A stretch of DNA of 64,000 nucleotides from Oscillospiraceae bacterium (lineage in GTDB: Bacteria > Bacillota > Clostridia > Oscillospirales > Ruminococcaceae): NCBI GenBank assembly GCA_021203065.1, contig JAJQBX010000021.1, forward strand, positions 194,514-258,513. Reading direction: 5' to 3'. Numbering within the stretch: position 1 is the stretch's first letter; each line of letters starts with the position of its first letter. A program made the translations under genes and the position numbers. Shown in pieces: positions 33,705 through 43,275 of the stretch. A model generated the notes under the pieces. That model was not told the origin of the DNA and did not search any database. It saw nothing but the letters and a program-made list of their open reading frames with translations.

Positions 33705-35066
33705 ATGCCAGTAAACAACCTGACCGCCGCAGATTTAGGAGGAAGAGAGCTACCGTATAGCCTCGAAGCGGAGCAGACTGTCTTGGGAGCACTTCTTCTT
33801 AATCCGGATGCTCTGCCGATAGCTATCTCGCACCTCAAGCCGGAGAGCTTCTACAGAGACCAGCACAGGGAGCTCTATTCGATAATTCTTCGGATGTTCT
33901 CAAACGGTCAGCGTTCGGACATCATAACCGTCATGAACGAAGCCGTCAATGAGAAGGTCTTCGAGACCCCTGAGATGGCTAAGGTCTACCTAAAAGGCAT
34001 AATGGACAGCGTTCCCTCAACCTCGAATATCGAGTCATACTGCAGGATTGTCGAGGATAAGTACTTAACCCGTTCCCTCATCAACGCTTCACGTGAAATA
34101 TTGGACACTGCGATAGACGGCTCTGAGGACTCGAAGACGCTTCTTGACATGGCGGAGCAGAAGATTTACGAAATCCGTCAGGGCAGGGAAGTCGAGGGAC
34201 TAACCCGCCTCAGCGACATAGTCGTCTCCGCCTACGACCACATCCAGAAGCTTTCGGGAGAGGATAAGGATTTATACAAAGGCTTGAGCAGTGGCTTTTC
34301 GCTTCTTGACAGCTACATATCAGGACTGAACAAGTCCGATCTCATCATAGTTGCGGCTCGCCCGGGAATGGGCAAGTCGGCATTTGCGTTCAATGTTGCG
34401 GCAAACGTCGCCAAGCGCAGTCCCGACAAGGCTATCTGCGCATTTTCCCTCGAGATGAGCAAGGAACAGCTCGGAATCAGAATGTTAAGCTCAGAAGCTT
34501 TAGTTCCGAATACCAATCTTTCATCCGGAAAGTTAGACCCGGAGGACTGGATAAAGCTTGCCGGGGCGGCTGAATCCCTCTCAAAGATGAACATCTACAT
34601 CGATGACACCGCCGGAATCACCGTTCCACAGATAAAGGCAAAGCTCAGACGGATGAGAAACTTGGGGCTCGTCATAATCGACTATCTGCAGCTGATGGAA
34701 TCAACCGGCAACCACGCTAGCCGTGTAAACGAGGTCTCCGAAATCACCCGTCAGATAAAGCTCATGGCAAAGGAGCTTGACGTTCCGGTCATGCTCCTGT
34801 CGCAGTTAAACCGTTCTGTCGAGTCGAGACAGGACCACCGTCCGCTTCCGTCTGACCTCCGTGAATCGGGCTCGATTGAGCAGGACGCCGACATAATCCT
34901 ATTCATCTACCGTGAGGGCGTCTACAACAAAGAAGCCGAAAATCAGGCGGCGACCGAATGTATAATCGGAAAGAACCGCCACGGCGGCACAGGAACAGTT
35001 CCACTTGCGTTCATCGGCGAATATACCCTGTTCAGAAGCACCACAAGAGATGTCGACAATGCTTGA
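33705..35066 (+). CDS. dnaB: Replicative DNA helicase DnaB
   Basis: The 453-residue RecA-fold helicase unwinds DNA at the replication fork. The N-terminal domain starts near PYSLEAEQTVLGALL; the Walker A motif AARPGMGKSAF is near residue 216, Walker B LVIIDYLQLM near 325, and the arginine-finger-side segment LPSDLRESGSIEQDADIILF near 385. An SD of AAAGGAGGG is close to the ATG. tilS begins inside its last codons. Confidence 0.97.
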   Translation: MPVNNLTAADLGGRELPYSLEAEQTVLGALLLNPDALPIAISHLKPESFYRDQHRELYSIILRMFSNGQRSDIITVMNEAVNEKVFETPEMAKVYLKGIMDSVPSTSNIESYCRIVEDKYLTRSLINASREILDTAIDGSEDSKTLLDMAEQKIYEIRQGREVEGLTRLSDIVVSAYDHIQKLSGEDKDLYKGLSSGFSLLDSYISGLNKSDLIIVAARPGMGKSAFAFNVAANVAKRSPDKAICAFSLEMSKEQLGIRMLSSEALVPNTNLSSGKLDPEDWIKLAGAAESLSKMNIYIDDTAGITVPQIKAKLRRMRNLGLVIIDYLQLMESTGNHASRVNEVSEITRQIKLMAKELDVPVMLLSQLNRSVESRQDHRPLPSDLRESGSIEQDADIILFIYREGVYNKEAENQAATECIIGKNRHGGTGTVPLAFIGEYTLFRSTTRDVDNA

Positions 35067-36369
35067 TCTTGTTTTGAATACTATAAAAAAATACAGCATG
35101 CTTTCTCCCGGTGAGAGGGTTCTTGTTGCCCTTTCCGGAGGAGCAGACAGCGTTTCGCTTCTCATAGCTCTCAAGGAGCTTGGCTACCCGGTTTTCGCAG
35201 TTCATGTGAACCATCACCTGAGAGGCGAGGAGAGCGACAGGGATGAGAGCTTTTGCAGAGATCTTTGCAAAAGGCTTCATGTGGAGCTTCATGTCGAGCA
35301 TGTCGACGTCCGAAGCTATTGTGAAAAGACAGGTAAATCAACCGAAGAGGGCGCAAGGGTTTTAAGATACGAAGCGTTGAATAAGAATGCTGGCGGCTGT
35401 AAAATCGCCACTGCTCATAATCTTGACGACTGCTTCGAAACAACGCTTTTTAATCTCGTCAGAGGCTGTGGCATAGGCGGCTTGACCGGAATTCCTCCGG
35501 TCAGGGACAACATAGTGAGACCTCTTATCGGCACTTCAAGAGCCGAGATTCTCGACTTCTTGGAGTCAAAAGGAGAGACCTTCGTCACCGACAGCACAAA
35601 CTTGGAGGACGACTGTTCACGCAACATAATCCGTCTGAAAGTAGTTCCTGAGCTTGAGAGGATCAACCCGTCGCTCTTGAAGACATATCGCTCAAGCCTT
35701 GAGAACTTCGAAAGTGCCAACAGCTACATCGACAGGGAAGCGGAGAAGCTTCTTGAGTCCTCAGAATACACCTTTCCTGAAGACTGTGACGACTTTATCT
35801 TAGCAACTGCGCTCGGAAAAATCTTAAGAAAAAACGGCATTGAACCGTCAAAGCAGAAGATAGATGAGCTTAAAAGCTTGGTCAGAACCGGCGGCAAAGT
35901 GAACCTCAAAAAGGGCATCTATGCTGTCTGTCATGACAGAAGACTTGAAATTACAGCTGACAGGAAGCCAACCGCTGAACCAATTCAACTATCCGACACC
36001 GGTAGCTATAGCTGGGGGACAGCGGTGATAGAATTCACTGAGATTTCACAATTTGATATATCGACTTATAACAAAAGAAGTTTAAAATGGCTGATGGACA
36101 AAGATAGGATAGAAGGCGAACTGGTCGTCAGGTCTTATCAGGGATCCGAAAAAATAAAGCTGATGGGAAATGGCTTCACATCCACAGTCAAAAAGCTTCT
36201 TGCCGGTCATCCCGCCGAAGAGCGCAAGCTGATTCCGATAATTTCGGACGATATGGGCGCAATCTTCGTACCGGGCTACGGCGTCTCCGAAAGGGTTTCA
36301 TGCACGGAGAAAACAATCTCCGTCCTGAAAATAGATATTAGAGAAAAATTTGACAAAAGGGATGATTGA
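35050..36369 (+). CDS. tilS: tRNA(Ile)-lysidine synthetase
   Basis: TilS modifies the wobble C of tRNA-Ile(CAU) to lysidine. The PP-loop LSGGADSVSLL is near residue 29, VHVNHHLRGEESDRDE follows near 52, and a central ATAHNLDDCFETTLFNL motif is visible. The C-terminal tRNA-binding domains are present. The start could be ATG 35050 or ATG 35059; both overlap the dnaB end, and neither has a strong SD, which fits translational coupling. hpt follows with almost no gap. Confidence 0.93.
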   Translation: MSTMLDLVLNTIKKYSMLSPGERVLVALSGGADSVSLLIALKELGYPVFAVHVNHHLRGEESDRDESFCRDLCKRLHVELHVEHVDVRSYCEKTGKSTEEGARVLRYEALNKNAGGCKIATAHNLDDCFETTLFNLVRGCGIGGLTGIPPVRDNIVRPLIGTSRAEILDFLESKGETFVTDSTNLEDDCSRNIIRLKVVPELERINPSLLKTYRSSLENFESANSYIDREAEKLLESSEYTFPEDCDDFILATALGKILRKNGIEPSKQKIDELKSLVRTGGKVNLKKGIYAVCHDRRLEITADRKPTAEPIQLSDTGSYSWGTAVIEFTEISQFDISTYNKRSLKWLMDKDRIEGELVVRSYQGSEKIKLMGNGFTSTVKKLLAGHPAEERKLIPIISDDMGAIFVPGYGVSERVSCTEKTISVLKIDIREKFDKRDD

Positions 36370-36370
36370 C

Positions 36371-36895
36371 ATGGAATATTCAGATAATATTGAGGTCATG
36401 ATTACTTCTGACGAGATCGCCGGGGCTGTAAAAAAGCTTGGCGCAAAAATCACAGAGGACTATAGGGATAAGGAAATAGAGCTTATCGGCGTTCTCAAGG
36501 GCTCGTTCGTATTCATGTCCGACTTGATAAGAGCTATCGACCTGCCCATAACTTTAGATTTCATCAGTGCAAAAAGCTACTGTGGAACTCAGTCGGTTGG
36601 GGCAGTCAAAGTATATATGGACACCGAGCTTGATGTCTCAGGAAAGAGTATTCTTCTTGTAGAGGATATTTTGGACACCGGAAGAACTCTGAGCGTTCTC
36701 AAAGAGACAATGCTCGCACGTGGTGCCGAGGATGTAAAAATAGCGGCTTTCATGGATAAGCCATCCCGCAGAACCATCGACATAGAGGCAGACTATTGTT
36801 GCTTTACAATAGAGGACAGATTTGTAGTAGGCTACGGTCTTGACTACAATGAGCAGTACAGAAACCTCGATTATATCGGAGAGGTGATTCTCTGA
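36371..36895 (+). CDS. hpt: Hypoxanthine phosphoribosyltransferase
   Basis: The 174-residue purine salvage enzyme makes IMP or GMP from hypoxanthine or guanine plus PRPP. The PRPP-binding signature VEDILDTGRTL is near residue 98; KGSFVFMSDLIR (near 46) and YVVGYGLDYNEQYRNLDYIG-type C-terminal residues fit. I chose ATG 36371, nine bases after AAAGGG; upstream in-frame ATGs overlap tilS. tilS-hpt-ftsH is a common conserved order. Confidence 0.94.
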   Translation: MEYSDNIEVMITSDEIAGAVKKLGAKITEDYRDKEIELIGVLKGSFVFMSDLIRAIDLPITLDFISAKSYCGTQSVGAVKVYMDTELDVSGKSILLVEDILDTGRTLSVLKETMLARGAEDVKIAAFMDKPSRRTIDIEADYCCFTIEDRFVVGYGLDYNEQYRNLDYIGEVIL

Positions 36896-36931
36896 ACTGC
36901 CGCCAATTCAACAAGAAATGAGGAGTAACAC

Positions 36932-38839
36932 TTGAACCATAGAAACAACCGATCAAGAGGACTGATAGCATACTTCATATTCGCCGCAGTAATTCTCTTG
37001 TTCATGATAATAGCATTCCAGAGCATGACGTCGACAGGCGAGACCCACACTTATTCGGAGATTATGAGCTACTTCGACAATTATGAGGTCAGCTATTTCT
37101 CCCTTAATTTAGGCTCAGGTGATCTTACTATGACGCTTGACAGTGGCGAGACGATAACGTATGAAGTCCCGAGCGTGAATGCCTTTTATAACGAGCTTTT
37201 CAGCGACGGAAACAACTACCGTGATGAATACAACGCAACCCATTCAACGCCGCTTGAATATGACCTCGTCGCCGCAACCGACAGCTCTTTCTGGCTTAAC
37301 CTTATCCCGACACTTCTGATGATAGGCGTCATGATATTCCTTGTAATATCGATGTCAAGAAGCATTTCCTCAGCTGGTAAAATCGGCTCAGTAGGAAAAG
37401 CCAACGTCAAGGTCGAAAACGGCGGTCAGACAAAGGTCACTTTTGAGGACGTCGCGGGAGAGGACGAAGAAAAAGCCGAGCTTCAGGAAATCGTCGAGCT
37501 CCTCAAAGATCCGAAAAAGTATCAGGATATAGGCGCAAAGATTCCGAGAGGCGTTTTGCTCGTAGGACCTCCCGGCAACGGTAAAACTCTTCTTGCCAAG
37601 GCGGTAGCCGGTGAGGCAGGAGTTCCGTTCTTCTCGATTTCCGGCTCTGACTTCCTTGAACTGTATGTCGGTGTCGGTGCCGCAAGAGTAAGAGATCTCT
37701 TTGATCAGGCTAAGAAAGCCGCACCCTCCATCATCTTCATCGATGAAATTGATGCGGTAGGACGCAGAAGAGGAACAGGTCTTGGCGGCGGTCACGACGA
37801 ACGTGAGCAGACGCTTAACCAGCTCCTTGTTGAGATGGACGGCTTTGAGGGCAATTCTAACGTCATCGTAATGGCGGCTACCAACCGTAAGGACGTTCTT
37901 GACCCTGCACTCTTAAGACCCGGACGCTTTGACAGACAGGTTTACGTAAACTATCCCGACATCAAGGGAAGAGAAGCAATTCTCAAAGTTCACTCTAAGA
38001 ACAAGCCTCTTGCTCCCGATGTCGACCTCCATACAGTAGCGGCGGCAACGGTAGGATTTACCGGCGCAGACCTTGCAAACCTCGTAAACGAGGCGGCACT
38101 TCTTGCAGTAAAGGCAGGAAGAAAGGCTATCACCGCTCAGGATCTTAACGACGCTTCCATAAAAGTAATCGCAGGACCTGAAAAGAAGTCGAAGGTCGTC
38201 ACCGAAAACGACAAGAAGATTACAGCTTATCATGAATCGGGGCACGCCATCTGCCACTACTACTGCCCGACTCAGGATAAGGTTCAGGAAATCTCCATCA
38301 TCCCACGTGGTCAGGCTGGCGGCTACACAATGGCTTTGCCGGACCATGACAAGGCATACGCCACCAGAAAAGAAATGAGCGAGGAGATCATAACCCTCCT
38401 TGGCGGAAGAGCCGCAGAAAAGGTCGTCCTCGACGACATTTCAACCGGTGCTTCAAACGACCTTGAGCGTGCGACCAATATTGCAAGAAGCATGGTCACC
38501 CAGTACGGCTTCAGCGACAAGATCGGTCCTGTAGTCTACGGCAGAGACGACGACGAAGTGTTCTTAGGTCGTGACTACAATTCGAACAAGGCTTATTCCG
38601 AGGTTATTGCGAGTGAAATCGATGCCGAAGTAAGAGCCATCATTCACGGAGCATATGACAAGGCGCAGTCGATTCTTACTGAGCATATCGACCAGCTCCA
38701 CACCGTTTCGAAGTTCCTCTATGAGCACGAAAAGGTCACCGGTGAGCAGTTCCTTATGCTCATGCAGGGCATCAACCCCGATGACCCGAACCCGGTTCTT
38801 CCCGACAGCTCCGCTCCCGAGCCTGCACCTGCACTATAA
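36932..38839 (+). CDS. ftsH: ATP-dependent zinc metalloprotease FtsH
   Basis: The 635-residue hexameric membrane protease has two transmembrane helices (about 8-28 and 112-134) bracketing a periplasmic-type loop, an AAA+ module with GPPGNGKT near residue 211 (most relatives have GTGKT), [13 protein letters not shown] and an SRH arginine region [20 protein letters not shown] (in part), and a zinc site HESGH near 433. It degrades damaged membrane and short-lived cytosolic proteins. The start is TTG with GAGGAG eight bases upstream. Confidence 0.96.
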   Translation: MNHRNNRSRGLIAYFIFAAVILLFMIIAFQSMTSTGETHTYSEIMSYFDNYEVSYFSLNLGSGDLTMTLDSGETITYEVPSVNAFYNELFSDGNNYRDEYNATHSTPLEYDLVAATDSSFWLNLIPTLLMIGVMIFLVISMSRSISSAGKIGSVGKANVKVENGGQTKVTFEDVAGEDEEKAELQEIVELLKDPKKYQDIGAKIPRGVLLVGPPGNGKTLLAKAVAGEAGVPFFSISGSDFLELYVGVGAARVRDLFDQAKKAAPSIIFIDEIDAVGRRRGTGLGGGHDEREQTLNQLLVEMDGFEGNSNVIVMAATNRKDVLDPALLRPGRFDRQVYVNYPDIKGREAILKVHSKNKPLAPDVDLHTVAAATVGFTGADLANLVNEAALLAVKAGRKAITAQDLNDASIKVIAGPEKKSKVVTENDKKITAYHESGHAICHYYCPTQDKVQEISIIPRGQAGGYTMALPDHDKAYATRKEMSEEIITLLGGRAAEKVVLDDISTGASNDLERATNIARSMVTQYGFSDKIGPVVYGRDDDEVFLGRDYNSNKAYSEVIASEIDAEVRAIIHGAYDKAQSILTEHIDQLHTVSKFLYEHEKVTGEQFLMLMQGINPDDPNPVLPDSSAPEPAPAL

Positions 38840-38848
38840 TAAAACACC

Positions 38849-38883
38849 AAAGCCCGTCTTCGAAATAGAAGGCGGACTTTTTT
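38849..38883 (+). terminator. Terminator after ftsH
   Basis: AAAGCCCGTCTTC and GAAGGCGGACTTT form a stem of about 12 bp with a short loop and a T tract. Confidence 0.88.
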
Positions 38884-38905
38884 GTCGAAAAATTTCTATT
38901 AGGTA

Positions 38906-38935
38906 TTGACAAGATACCAAAGCGTGGTATATAAT
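38906..38935 (+). promoter_or_regulatory. Promoter of the uracil permease gene
   Basis: TTGACA (38906-38911), 18 bases, TATAAT (38930-38935), 35 bases upstream of the ATG. No purine riboswitch or PyrR-type attenuator is visible in the short leader. Confidence 0.85.
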
Positions 38936-38970
38936 AAAGCTCGAAAAATATGCCTATTGGAGGTATCAAC

Positions 38971-40329
38971 ATGAAACTCACCTATGGAATTTCAGACAAA
39001 CCGAAATTCGGTCAGCTCATCGTCTTCGCTCTTCAGCAGCTATTGGCAATACTCGCCGCCACCATCGCAGTACCATCGATTGTCGGCAACGGTATGTCCC
39101 AGTCAGCTGCTCTTTTTGGCGCAGGCGTCGGAACAATCGTCTATTTACTCTTCACCAAATTCAAAAGCCCTGTATTCGTTGGATCGTCGTTTGCGTTCAT
39201 CGGCTCTATGACAGCCGCATTCGCAGGCGGCGTTTCTATGTCAGTGGGATATTTGGGCTTGATCATCGGTGCTGTGATGGCAGGACTTGTCTATGTAGTA
39301 CTCGCAATCATCGTCAAGTTTGCAGGAGTAGCGTGGATAGGAAAGCTCATGCCGGCAGTTGTAATCGGTCCGACGGTTTCCATCATCGGTCTTTCGCTCG
39401 CATCTAATGCCGTCAGCGATTCACTGGGAGCACTTGATGGCGACTATGTGATGACACCCTACAGAATTGTTTGCCTCATCTGCGCATTGGTAACTCTTCT
39501 TGCGGTAGTAATCAGCTCGGTTTACGGTAAGAAGATGGCTAAGCTTATCCCGTTCATCATCGGTATCGCATGCGGCTATGTTGTCGCAACCATCTTCACA
39601 GTAATCGGAACTGTCGCCGGTATTGAAGATCTCGTAATAATCGACTTCTCGCAGTTCTCGAGCATGCAGTGGTATCCCGACTTCACATTCATCAAAGCTT
39701 TCAGCGGAAGCTATGACTTCGGCGAAGTAGGAAGCATCGGAGCATACTTAGGAACAATAGCGGTAGCCTATGTCCCTGTAGCTTTGGTAGTATTTGCCGA
39801 GCACATCGCCGACCATAAGAATCTTTCCACCATCATCGACCACGACCTCCTCGAAGACCCCGGTCTTTCAAGAACCCTCCTTGGCGACGGTGTCGGCTCG
39901 ATGGCAGGCGCAATCTTCGGCGGCTGCCCGAACACCACCTATGGCGAGAGCGTCGGCTGCGTAGCAATCACCGGCAACGCCTCTGTAATCACCATCTTCA
40001 CAACTGCGATAATCGCAATGGCGATCTCGTTCTTCGCTCCGTTCGTAACGCTCCTTGCAACAATTCCGTCATGCGTAATGGGCGGCGTCTGCATCACCCT
40101 CTATGGCTTCATCGCTGTATCCGGTCTTAAGATGATTCAGTCGGTCGACTTTAATGATAACAAAAACGTCTTCACCGTTTCTGTAATCCTCATCTGCGGT
40201 ATCGGCGGAATGGAGCTCACATTCGGCTCAGTCACCATCACCAGTATCGCTTGCGCTCTTATCCTCGGCATCATTGTAAATCTGGTACTCTCAAGAAAGA
40301 GTGAAAAGGCTGAGAAAACTGAAGAGTAA
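38971..40329 (+). CDS. uraA: Uracil/xanthine permease, NCS2 family
   Basis: The 452-residue polytopic transporter (12-14 hydrophobic segments) shows the NCS2 core motifs VVFAEHIADHKNLS near residue 270 and FGGCPNTTYGESVG near 315, plus the early FALQQLLAILAAT helix. These patterns fit UraA/PyrP-type proton-coupled uracil uptake better than purine permeases. I chose ATG 38971 with GGAGG seven bases upstream; an ATG at 38950 would add seven residues containing that SD. It stands alone between its own promoter and a terminator. Confidence 0.88.
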   Translation: MKLTYGISDKPKFGQLIVFALQQLLAILAATIAVPSIVGNGMSQSAALFGAGVGTIVYLLFTKFKSPVFVGSSFAFIGSMTAAFAGGVSMSVGYLGLIIGAVMAGLVYVVLAIIVKFAGVAWIGKLMPAVVIGPTVSIIGLSLASNAVSDSLGALDGDYVMTPYRIVCLICALVTLLAVVISSVYGKKMAKLIPFIIGIACGYVVATIFTVIGTVAGIEDLVIIDFSQFSSMQWYPDFTFIKAFSGSYDFGEVGSIGAYLGTIAVAYVPVALVVFAEHIADHKNLSTIIDHDLLEDPGLSRTLLGDGVGSMAGAIFGGCPNTTYGESVGCVAITGNASVITIFTTAIIAMAISFFAPFVTLLATIPSCVMGGVCITLYGFIAVSGLKMIQSVDFNDNKNVFTVSVILICGIGGMELTFGSVTITSIACALILGIIVNLVLSRKSEKAEKTEE

Positions 40330-40354
40330 TCCTTGAAAATCAACATAAACAAAG

Positions 40355-40388
40355 AGAGGAACCGGCTTTGTATCGGTTCCTCTTATTT
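40355..40388. terminator. Terminator between uracil permease and Hsp20 genes
   Basis: AGAGGAACCG and CGGTTCCTCT are a perfect ten-base stem followed by TTATTT on the plus strand, with A-rich sequence on the other side, so it may serve both convergent genes. Confidence 0.85.
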
Positions 40389-40439
40389 ATGATTAAGGGC
40401 ATGTGGACTGTGCCCGTCGCAGGCAAGATAATCAGGCGA

Positions 40440-40886
40440 TTATCTTATTTCGAGCTTCTTGGTTTCGGGCTTCACTTCCTGAACCTTCGGCAGTGTGAGC
40501 TTCAGAACTCCGTCTGTGAACTCTGCATCGATGTGCTCGGTGTCAATGCCGGTGGTGTCAAAGCTTCTCTGATAAGAGCCATACGAACGCTCGCAGCGGA
40601 CGTAGTTGCCCTTCTTGTCCTTCTCCTCATACTCCGAATGTCTCTCAGCGGTGATGGTGAGGACGTTGTCGGTGAGCTCAAGGTTGATGTCTTCTTTCTT
40701 TACTCCGGGAAGATCAGCTTCGAGAATATAGTTGTCTCCATTTTCCTTAATATCGGTGGAGAAAGCTGCTCTCGATGCGGGAGTCTCTCCAAAGAATGCC
40801 TTTTCCATTTCGTCGATCTCTCTGAACGGATCGAAAACTGATACATTGCGTCTTACTCCGTAAGGTCTTACATAAGGTACTAACAT
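40440..40886 (-). CDS. Small heat-shock protein, Hsp20/alpha-crystallin
   Basis: The 148-residue protein has an N-terminal DPFREIDEMEKAFFG, an alpha-crystallin domain (NYILEADLPGVKKEDINLEL-type strand near residues 55-72, then ITAERHSEYEEKD) and the signature FTDGVLKLTLPK near residue 125. It acts as an ATP-independent chaperone that holds unfolding proteins. The SD is AGGAGG. A CIRCE-like operator lies 170 bases upstream in the divergent region, so HrcA control is plausible, though the distance is large. Confidence 0.94.
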   Translation of the reverse strand: MLVPYVRPYGVRRNVSVFDPFREIDEMEKAFFGETPASRAAFSTDIKENGDNYILEADLPGVKKEDINLELTDNVLTITAERHSEYEEKDKKGNYVRCERSYGSYQRSFDTTGIDTEHIDAEFTDGVLKLTLPKVQEVKPETKKLEIR

Positions 40887-41052
40887 TATAAATTCCTCCT
40901 AAAAAATTTTTATTATTGTGCGGCTGTTTTTAAGCTTTATGCTTGAGCCGTTGCTTTTTATTTCTGTCTCGGGGTTTCTTCCCTTCAACGATTATTAGTA
41001 TAGACCCAATTTGTGAAGATATAATGTTGAAATGGTGTTGAAAAGGTGAAAC

Positions 41053-41079
41053 TTAGCAGTTAAATTGGTTGAGTGCTAA
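41053..41079. promoter_or_regulatory. CIRCE-like HrcA operator
   Basis: TTAGCAGTT (41053-41061), nine bases, GAGTGCTAA (41071-41079). The right half is a perfect CIRCE half-site, the left half matches seven of nine positions, and the spacer is exactly nine. A further half-like AGTGCTAA lies about 15 bases to the right. The intergenic region 40887-41201 also holds the DUF3737 promoter and no gene. Confidence 0.7.
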
Positions 41080-41121
41080 CACTCAGATTTTCACAGTGCT
41101 AAAAATCGATTTCAAGAGGTG

Positions 41122-41150
41122 TTGCAATCAGGCTCGAAATGTGCTATTAT
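41122..41150 (+). promoter_or_regulatory. Promoter of the DUF3737-malY unit
   Basis: TTGCAA (41122-41127), 17 bases, TATTAT (41145-41150). Its position shows that the upstream ATG at 41139 cannot be the start of the DUF3737 gene. Confidence 0.78.
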
Positions 41151-41201
41151 AAGAGATTAGAAAAGTATATATCACACAAAGAACAGGGAGTATCAATATT
41201 A

Positions 41202-42044
41202 ATGACAACAGTAGAAAGACAGTATTTAACCGGCGAGAGAGCACTCTTCATGAGCAGAGACCTCGCCATAAAAGATACTATATTTGCCGATGGCGAATCA
41301 CCACTCAAAGAATCAAGGAATATAACCCTCGACGGTTGCATGTTCAAGTGGAAGTACCCGCTCTGGTACTGCAAGGACATCGAAGCTAAAAACTGCGTCT
41401 GGTTTGACATGGCTCGTGCCGGGGTCTGGTACACTGACAATATATCGGTCACCGACTCCGCAATCGAAGCCCCAAAGAATTTCCGGCGGTGCAATAATCT
41501 GAGTCTTAAGAACGTCAGCTTCTCGAACGCCGAGGAAACCCTTTGGGCATGCCACGACGTAAAGATGCAAAACATCACCGCCAAGGGCGACTATTTCGCA
41601 ATGAACTGCGACGGAATGGACATCGATGGCTTGACGCTCTATGGCAACTACTCTTTTGACGGCGCAAAGAATGTCAACATCCGTAATTCGAAGCTTCTTT
41701 CAAAAGACGCTTTCTGGAACGGCGACAATGTAACCGTCACAAACTGCTTCATCTCGGGAGAATATCTCGGATGGAATGCAAAGAACTTAACGCTTATCGA
41801 CTGCACAATAGAAAGCCTCCAAGGTCTTTGCTACATAGAGAATCTTAAGATGCAGAACTGCAAGCTAATCAACACAACTCTTGCATTCGAGTATTCAACC
41901 GTCGATGCTGAGATTTCGGGCGGTGTCGACAGCGTCATCAACCCGACATCCGGAAGAATCAAGGCTGACCATATCGATAATCTTATCCTTGAAAAGGACA
42001 AGATTGACCCATCGAAAACCAAAATCATTGTAAACAACAAATAG
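41202..42044 (+). CDS. DUF3737 beta-helix protein
   Basis: The 280-residue cytosolic protein (no signal peptide) consists of short repeated strands such as NITLDGCMF, NLSLKNVSF, NVNIRNSKLL and NLTLIDCTIE, the pattern of a right-handed parallel beta helix. The start MTTVERQYLTGERALFMS and the whole length fit DUF3737, a family without known function. I chose ATG 41202, which has an AGGGAG 11 bases upstream and lies downstream of the promoter. A malY-type aminotransferase gene follows after 15 bases, an arrangement seen with this family in other Firmicutes, so a link to PLP or sulphur amino-acid chemistry is possible but unproved. Confidence 0.83.
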   Translation: MTTVERQYLTGERALFMSRDLAIKDTIFADGESPLKESRNITLDGCMFKWKYPLWYCKDIEAKNCVWFDMARAGVWYTDNISVTDSAIEAPKNFRRCNNLSLKNVSFSNAEETLWACHDVKMQNITAKGDYFAMNCDGMDIDGLTLYGNYSFDGAKNVNIRNSKLLSKDAFWNGDNVTVTNCFISGEYLGWNAKNLTLIDCTIESLQGLCYIENLKMQNCKLINTTLAFEYSTVDAEISGGVDSVINPTSGRIKADHIDNLILEKDKIDPSKTKIIVNNK

Positions 42045-42059
42045 ATAGGAGTCATAGTT

Positions 42060-43247
42060 ATGAACACTAAGTACGATTTTGACAAGGTAATCGACCGCCG
42101 CAATTCCGACTCACTCAAGTGGGACGTCGGCGAAAATGAGCTCCCGATGTGGGTAGCCGACATGGATTTCGAGACTGCACCTGCAATCATCGAAGCTATC
42201 AAGACCCGTGCAAGTCATGGCATCTTTGGCTACAGTGAAGTGCCGGATGAGTGGTACGACGCCTACATAAACTGGTGGAAGTCCCGCCACGACTTTGAAA
42301 TCAGGAAGGACTGGATCGTCTACTGCACCGGTGCTATTCCTGCGGTTTCCAGCTCGGTAAGAAAGCTCAGCTCTCCTGCCGAAAAGGTTCTCATCCAGTC
42401 GCCGGTCTACAACGTGTTCTACAACTCTATTTTAAATAACGGCAGAGTCCCGATTGACAGCCCTCTTGGCTATAACAGGGAGACTGGCGAGTTCTACATT
42501 GATTTTGAGGACTTGGAGGCAAAGCTCTCCGACCCGCAGACGACCCTTATGATTTTATGTAACCCCCACAATCCCGTAGGAAAAATCTATTCAAAAGAGG
42601 AGCTTGCGCACATCGGTGAGCTCTGCTTGAAGCACCATGTAATAGTTATCTCAGATGAGATTCACTGCGACATAGTCACACCCGGGAAGCATTACACTCC
42701 GTTTGCGGCTGCTTCCGACATCTGCCGTGACATAAGCGTCACCAGCATAGCCCCCACAAAGTGCTTCAACATCGCCGGAATCCAGACATCGGCTATAGTC
42801 ATCCCGAACGAGGGCATCAGAAACAGAGTAGTCCGTGCCATCAACACCGACGAGGTCGCCGAGCAGAATACATTCTCGGTAACAGCCGCCGTATCTGCAT
42901 TTACTGAGGGTGGAGACTGGCTCGACAGCCTGATGGAGTATATCGACGCCAACCGCCACTATTGCGAGGACTATGTCGATAATAATATCCCCGACGTTAA
43001 GCTCATCAAAGCCGAAGCGACATATCTTCTCTGGGTCGACTGCTCTGATGTGACCGACAACTCTTCCGAGCTTCAGAAGTTCATCCGTGAAAAAACCGGT
43101 CTCTATGTCAGCCCCGGAACGATATACGGCGGCGACGGCAGATATTTCTTAAGAATCAACATCGCCTGCCCAAGGTCTCTTTGTGAGGACGGAATGGCAA
43201 GACTGAAAGCAGGAATCGAAGCTTATAAATCAATGCGTAATTTGTAA
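42060..43247 (+). CDS. MalY/PatB-type PLP-dependent C-S lyase (aminotransferase fold)
   Basis: This 395-residue fold-type I PLP enzyme has the N-terminal MalY/PatB signature LPMWVADMDFETAPAI near residues 28-43, ILCNPHNPVGK near 164, VISDEIHCDI near 198 and the PLP lysine in SIAPTKCFN near 233. Family members cleave cystathionine or cysteine beta C-S bonds; some act as aminotransferases. The SD is AGGAG. Its last codons (MRNL and stop) are written by the heptamer repeat at 43232-43262. Confidence 0.9.
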   Translation: MNTKYDFDKVIDRRNSDSLKWDVGENELPMWVADMDFETAPAIIEAIKTRASHGIFGYSEVPDEWYDAYINWWKSRHDFEIRKDWIVYCTGAIPAVSSSVRKLSSPAEKVLIQSPVYNVFYNSILNNGRVPIDSPLGYNRETGEFYIDFEDLEAKLSDPQTTLMILCNPHNPVGKIYSKEELAHIGELCLKHHVIVISDEIHCDIVTPGKHYTPFAAASDICRDISVTSIAPTKCFNIAGIQTSAIVIPNEGIRNRVVRAINTDEVAEQNTFSVTAAVSAFTEGGDWLDSLMEYIDANRHYCEDYVDNNIPDVKLIKAEATYLLWVDCSDVTDNSSELQKFIREKTGLYVSPGTIYGGDGRYFLRINIACPRSLCEDGMARLKAGIEAYKSMRNL

Positions 43248-43262
43248 TGCGTAATTAAATTA
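43232..43262. repeat. Seven-base tandem repeat, second copy
   Basis: AATGCGT, AATTTGT, AATGCGT and AATTAA follow one another with a seven-base period, across the malY stop and into the intergenic gap before the MutS-like gene. It shares GTAATGCGTAATT with the complement of the repeat at 21829-21853. Confidence 0.75.
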
Positions 43263-43275
43263 GAGGAGAAAAAAT

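Noticed and set aside
40355-40388. PyrR-type attenuator for the uracil permease
   Set aside because: The hairpin lies after the gene, not in its leader, and looks like a plain terminator.
41139-41201. Upstream start for the DUF3737 protein
   Set aside because: The ATG at 41139 lies inside the promoter (-10 at 41145-41150); the ATG at 41202 gives the family start.
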